Positions 6,029-8,110 of a stretch of 8,110 nt of DNA are shown here, piece by piece. The stretch comes from JAWLGW01 sp964569055 (lineage in GTDB: Bacteria; Planctomycetota; J058). Made by a program: the position numbers and the translations under genes. The first letter of the stretch is position 1. Each line of letters begins with the position of its first letter. The notes under the pieces were generated by a model. It did not search any database. It had not been told where the DNA came from and was given only the letters and a program-made list of their open reading frames with translations. The DNA is taken from assembly GCA_964569055.1 (NCBI GenBank), contig CAZMSZ010000349.1:1-8110 (forward strand). The letters are read 5' to 3'.

Positions 6029-7877
6029 GGCCGCGCCCGCGCCGCCCGCCCGCCGACAGCGCCACAGCCTGCTCAGCCGGCTGGTGGCGCTGATCGGCCT
6101 CGCCTTCTTCCTGGTCGAGCTGGCGATCGTCGGCACGTTCACCGGCTTCTACTGGTGGGCGCTGCGCGAGGACCGGATCGATCACCTCGCCCGGTTCGCC
6201 GCCGCCGCCCACTCGCCCGTGCGTGACGCGCTGCTGCGCGAGCGCGGCGCGGGGCCGGCCGAGGAGGACGTCGACGCGGACCTCGACGCCGCGCTGGAGG
6301 GGCAGCTCCCCGCCGTCGCCGCGCCCGACCGCTTCATGGCGCCCTCGGGCGCGCCGGTCGAGGTGTACGTGCTCACGCCGGGGCGGGCCTACCGCTTCTC
6401 GCGCGCCGGCCTCGAGCCGAGCGATCCTCCGCCCGACCTGGCGCGCGAGGTGGAGGCGTTCCTGCTGCGCGGCGAGCTCGCGCCGCGGGTGCTGCCCGAG
6501 ACGGGGCGGATCGTGCGGATCGAGCCGCTCCCGCTCGGCGGCTCCAGCCAGCGCGAGTCGCACGCGGTGCTCTACCTCGAAACGTCAATGGAGGACATCG
6601 AGCGCCAGGTGGTCACCTACGGCCTGGTGGCGTTCGGCACCGGGGCGCTGGCGATCCTGTTCACGGCCATGGTCTCGATCGGCTACCTGCGCCGCACGCT
6701 CCTGGTCCCGCTGTCGCGGATCATCCGCGCCGACAACGCGGCCCGCCGCGGCGACGCCGAGCGGGGCGTGATCGACGAGGGCGAGATCCCCGACGACGAG
6801 GTCGGCACGATCATGCGCAGCCGCAACCACATGCTGCTCGGCATGATCGAGGCGCAGCAGGACCTCGACCGCAAGAACGCCGAGCTGGCCGCCCAGCGCG
6901 AGGAGCTGCGCCGCTGGGGCCGGGAGCTGGAGCGCCTGGTCGAGGACAAGACCGCCGCGCTGCTGCGCGCGCGCGACACGCTCTACCGCAACGAGAAGCT
7001 GGCCGCCCTCGGCCGGCTGGCGGCCAACGTGGCGCACGAGATCAACAACCCGCTGGCCTCGATCGCGGGCTACGCCGAGGCGACCCGCGGCGAGCTCGAG
7101 GCGAGCGGGCGGCCGCAAGACGAGGAGACGATCGGCGCGCTGCGCACGATCGAGGAGCAGGCGTTCCGCTGCAAGGACATCCTCAAGCGCCTGCTCGCGC
7201 TGGCCCGGGTGGACCCGCCGCGGCTGCAGCCGGTGCTGGTCGCCGGGCTGGTGCGCGACACCGTCGAGTTCGCCGAGCACGCGCTCGACCGACGGCAGGT
7301 CGAGGTGCGCCTGGACCTCCCAGACGGCGGCGGCCCCGAGATCCAATCCGACCCTGGGGCGCTGCAGCAGGTGGTCTTGAACCTGCTCGAGAACGCCGCC
7401 GACGCGGCGGCGACCGGCGGCGCGCAGCCGCCCTGGATCGCGGTGTCGTTGCTCGAGGGGCCCGCTCGGGTGGGGCTGCGCGTCGAGGACAACGGCCAGG
7501 GGGTGGCGCCCGAGCTGCGCGAGCGCGTGTTCGACCCCTTCTACACGACCAAGCCGGTCGGCCGCGGCACGGGCCTGGGCCTGGCGATCTGCCAGTCGCT
7601 CCTCGAGCGCCTCGGCGGCCGGATCGAGCTCGAGCCCCGCGACCCGGGGCGCGGCGCCAGCTTCGTGGTGTGGCTCCCGGTCGAAGGGCCGGGCGCGGCG
7701 GCGCCGCCGTTGAAGACCGGCGCGCTCGACCGCACGGCCGCGCAGGCGCGCACGGCCGCCCACGCCCGACCGGGCGCACCTTCGGGGGCGCACGTCGACG
7801 GCTCGGCGCTCCTCGACGCGCACACGCGGGCGATCACACGCGTGGACACGCGGGTCGACGTCGACGAGCTGCCTTGA
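6015..7877 (+). CDS. Transmembrane HAMP sensor histidine kinase (NtrB-like catalytic core)
   Basis: 620 residues. The ATG at 6015 lies inside the end of the TPR gene in another frame, with no clear SD, so translation is probably coupled. TM1 is about 23-50, a periplasmic sensor region runs 51-197, TM2 is about 199-225, HAMP about 226-280, and a coiled linker about 280-325. The dimerisation/phosphoacceptor helix carries H341 in HEINNPL, preceded by EKLAALGRLAANVA. The ATP domain has the N-box NLLENAADA (456-464, Asn460), G1 DNGQG (492-496), F-box FDPFYTTK (506-513) and G2 GRGTGLGLAI (516-525). All key residues are present, so it should be an active kinase that phosphorylates a response regulator. 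No regulator is visible here, and the next gene converges, so the partner is upstream or elsewhere. Residues 558-620 are an odd Ala/Arg/His/Asp-rich tail beyond the normal end of the ATP domain. The sensed signal is unknown; co-expression suggests it monitors the envelope state connected to the TPR/actin module. Confidence 0.95.
   Translation: MAAPEAAPAPPARRQRHSLLSRLVALIGLAFFLVELAIVGTFTGFYWWALREDRIDHLARFAAAAHSPVRDALLRERGAGPAEEDVDADLDAALEGQLPAVAAPDRFMAPSGAPVEVYVLTPGRAYRFSRAGLEPSDPPPDLAREVEAFLLRGELAPRVLPETGRIVRIEPLPLGGSSQRESHAVLYLETSMEDIERQVVTYGLVAFGTGALAILFTAMVSIGYLRRTLLVPLSRIIRADNAARRGDAERGVIDEGEIPDDEVGTIMRSRNHMLLGMIEAQQDLDRKNAELAAQREELRRWGRELERLVEDKTAALLRARDTLYRNEKLAALGRLAANVAHEINNPLASIAGYAEATRGELEASGRPQDEETIGALRTIEEQAFRCKDILKRLLALARVDPPRLQPVLVAGLVRDTVEFAEHALDRRQVEVRLDLPDGGGPEIQSDPGALQQVVLNLLENAADAAATGGAQPPWIAVSLLEGPARVGLRVEDNGQGVAPELRERVFDPFYTTKPVGRGTGLGLAICQSLLERLGGRIELEPRDPGRGASFVVWLPVEGPGAAAPPLKTGALDRTAAQARTAAHARPGAPSGAHVDGSALLDAHTRAITRVDTRVDVDELP
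7731..7759 (+). repeat. Short direct repeat in the kinase tail (CGCACGGCCGC, 18-bp period)
   Basis: CGCACGGCCGC occurs at 7731-7741 and again at 7749-7759, giving the hexapeptides RTAAQA and RTAAHA (residues 573-584). Further on, ACACGCG occurs three times (7822, 7836, 7846). These repeats lie in the extension after the ATP-binding domain and indicate low-complexity growth of the C-terminus. Confidence 0.8.
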
Positions 7878-7878
7878 G

Positions 7879-8110
7879 CTACCGCCCCCCGCGGCCTCCC
7901 GGCGGCCGGCGCGGGGCGCGATTGGGCCGCGGCTGCGGCGGGCGCTGCTGCTGCGGCGGACGCGCCGGGCGGGCGCCCGGGGGCGGCTGCTGCCTGCCGA
8001 GCGGACGACCCGTGGCGGGCCGGGGGGGCTGCTGGCCGGGGCGCGGCGGGGGCCCGGCGGGGCGGGCGGGCGGCCGCACGCCGGCGGGAGCGCCGGGCCG
8101 GGCGGGCGGC
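7879..8110 (-). CDS. C-terminal fragment of a Pro/Arg/Gln-rich protein (5' end outside window)
   Basis: On the minus strand a frame runs open from the right edge to a TAG at 7879-7881. About 76 residues are visible. They are almost only Pro, Arg, Gly, Gln and Ala (GQQPPRPATGRPLGRQQPPP and similar), with no hydrophobic core, so this would be a disordered basic tail. Tails of this kind end several RNA-binding proteins and other envelope or scaffold proteins, but nothing here identifies the family. The in-frame GTG at 8079-8077 has no reason to be the start, since the same composition continues upstream of it. The composition is biased enough that the open frame could be chance in DNA of this GC content. 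The neat stop placement one base after the kinase stop modestly supports a real convergent gene. Confidence 0.45.
   Translation of the reverse strand, partial: PPARPGAPAGVRPPARPAGPPPRPGQQPPRPATGRPLGRQQPPPGARPARPPQQQRPPQPRPNRAPRRPPGGRGGR

Noticed and set aside
2531..6142. Very long open frame on the minus strand (about 1200 codons) across the actin-like and TPR genes
   Set aside because: Its product is Arg/Gly/Leu-rich without domains, while the + strand frames have clear motifs, SDs and tight spacing. GC-rich third positions on the + strand remove stops from the opposite strand, so long shadow frames are expected here.
6585..7823. Minus-strand open frame opposite the histidine kinase
   Set aside because: The + strand carries all kinase boxes in order; the opposite product is low-complexity and shows no family pattern.
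7887..7916. Inverted repeat CCCCGCG / CGCGGGG after the kinase as a terminator
   Set aside because: The stem is 7 bp with a 16-base spacer and no T-tract, and lies in sequence of such high GC that matches of this size are common.

Overview
The window is extremely GC-rich (roughly 70-80% throughout) and densely coded, with little space between genes. It reads as one co-directional cluster on the + strand followed by the tail of a converging gene. Base composition, abundant TPR and proline-rich envelope proteins, and an NtrB-like HEINNP histidine kinase suggest a high-GC Gram-negative bacterium such as Myxococcota or Planctomycetota. No rRNA or other marker gene is present, so this placement is inference. 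I see no tRNA, rRNA, CRISPR array, insertion sequence or phage module.

Layout: (1) 3-1106, the 3' part of a gene whose product has about 17 EPKP repeats and further proline-rich sequence, then an unrecognised C-terminal domain of about 200 residues. (2) 1107-1206, a 100-base leader with a strong Shine-Dalgarno (SD). (3) 1207-1992, an exported TPR-like protein with an acidic, proline-rich tail. (4) 2005-2616, a cytoplasmic protein with a small N-terminal domain and a coiled-coil-like C-terminal half. (5) 2666-3877, an actin/Hsp70-fold ATPase homologue with a disordered tail. (6) 3902-6028, a single-pass membrane protein with a cytoplasmic arm, a Pro/Glu-rich spacer and a large TPR domain. (7) 6015-7877, a transmembrane HAMP histidine kinase whose start overlaps the previous gene by 14 bases. 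(8) 7879-8110, the Pro/Arg/Gln-rich C-terminus of a minus-strand gene whose stop codon is one base from the kinase stop.

The gaps after gene 2 are 12, 49, 24 and -14 bases, which fits one operon; gene 1, 100 bases upstream, may share it or be separately promoted. Taken together this could be an actin-like polymer or scaffold (5) with a cytoplasmic coiled-coil partner (4), linked through a membrane TPR protein (6) to periplasmic partners (3 and perhaps 1), with a sensor kinase (7) made in fixed proportion. I do not recognise this gene set as a named system. PilM-PilN of type IV pili and FtsA-type divisome proteins are the nearest precedents for an actin-fold protein docking on a membrane protein, but none of their other partners is visible. 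The function is therefore open.
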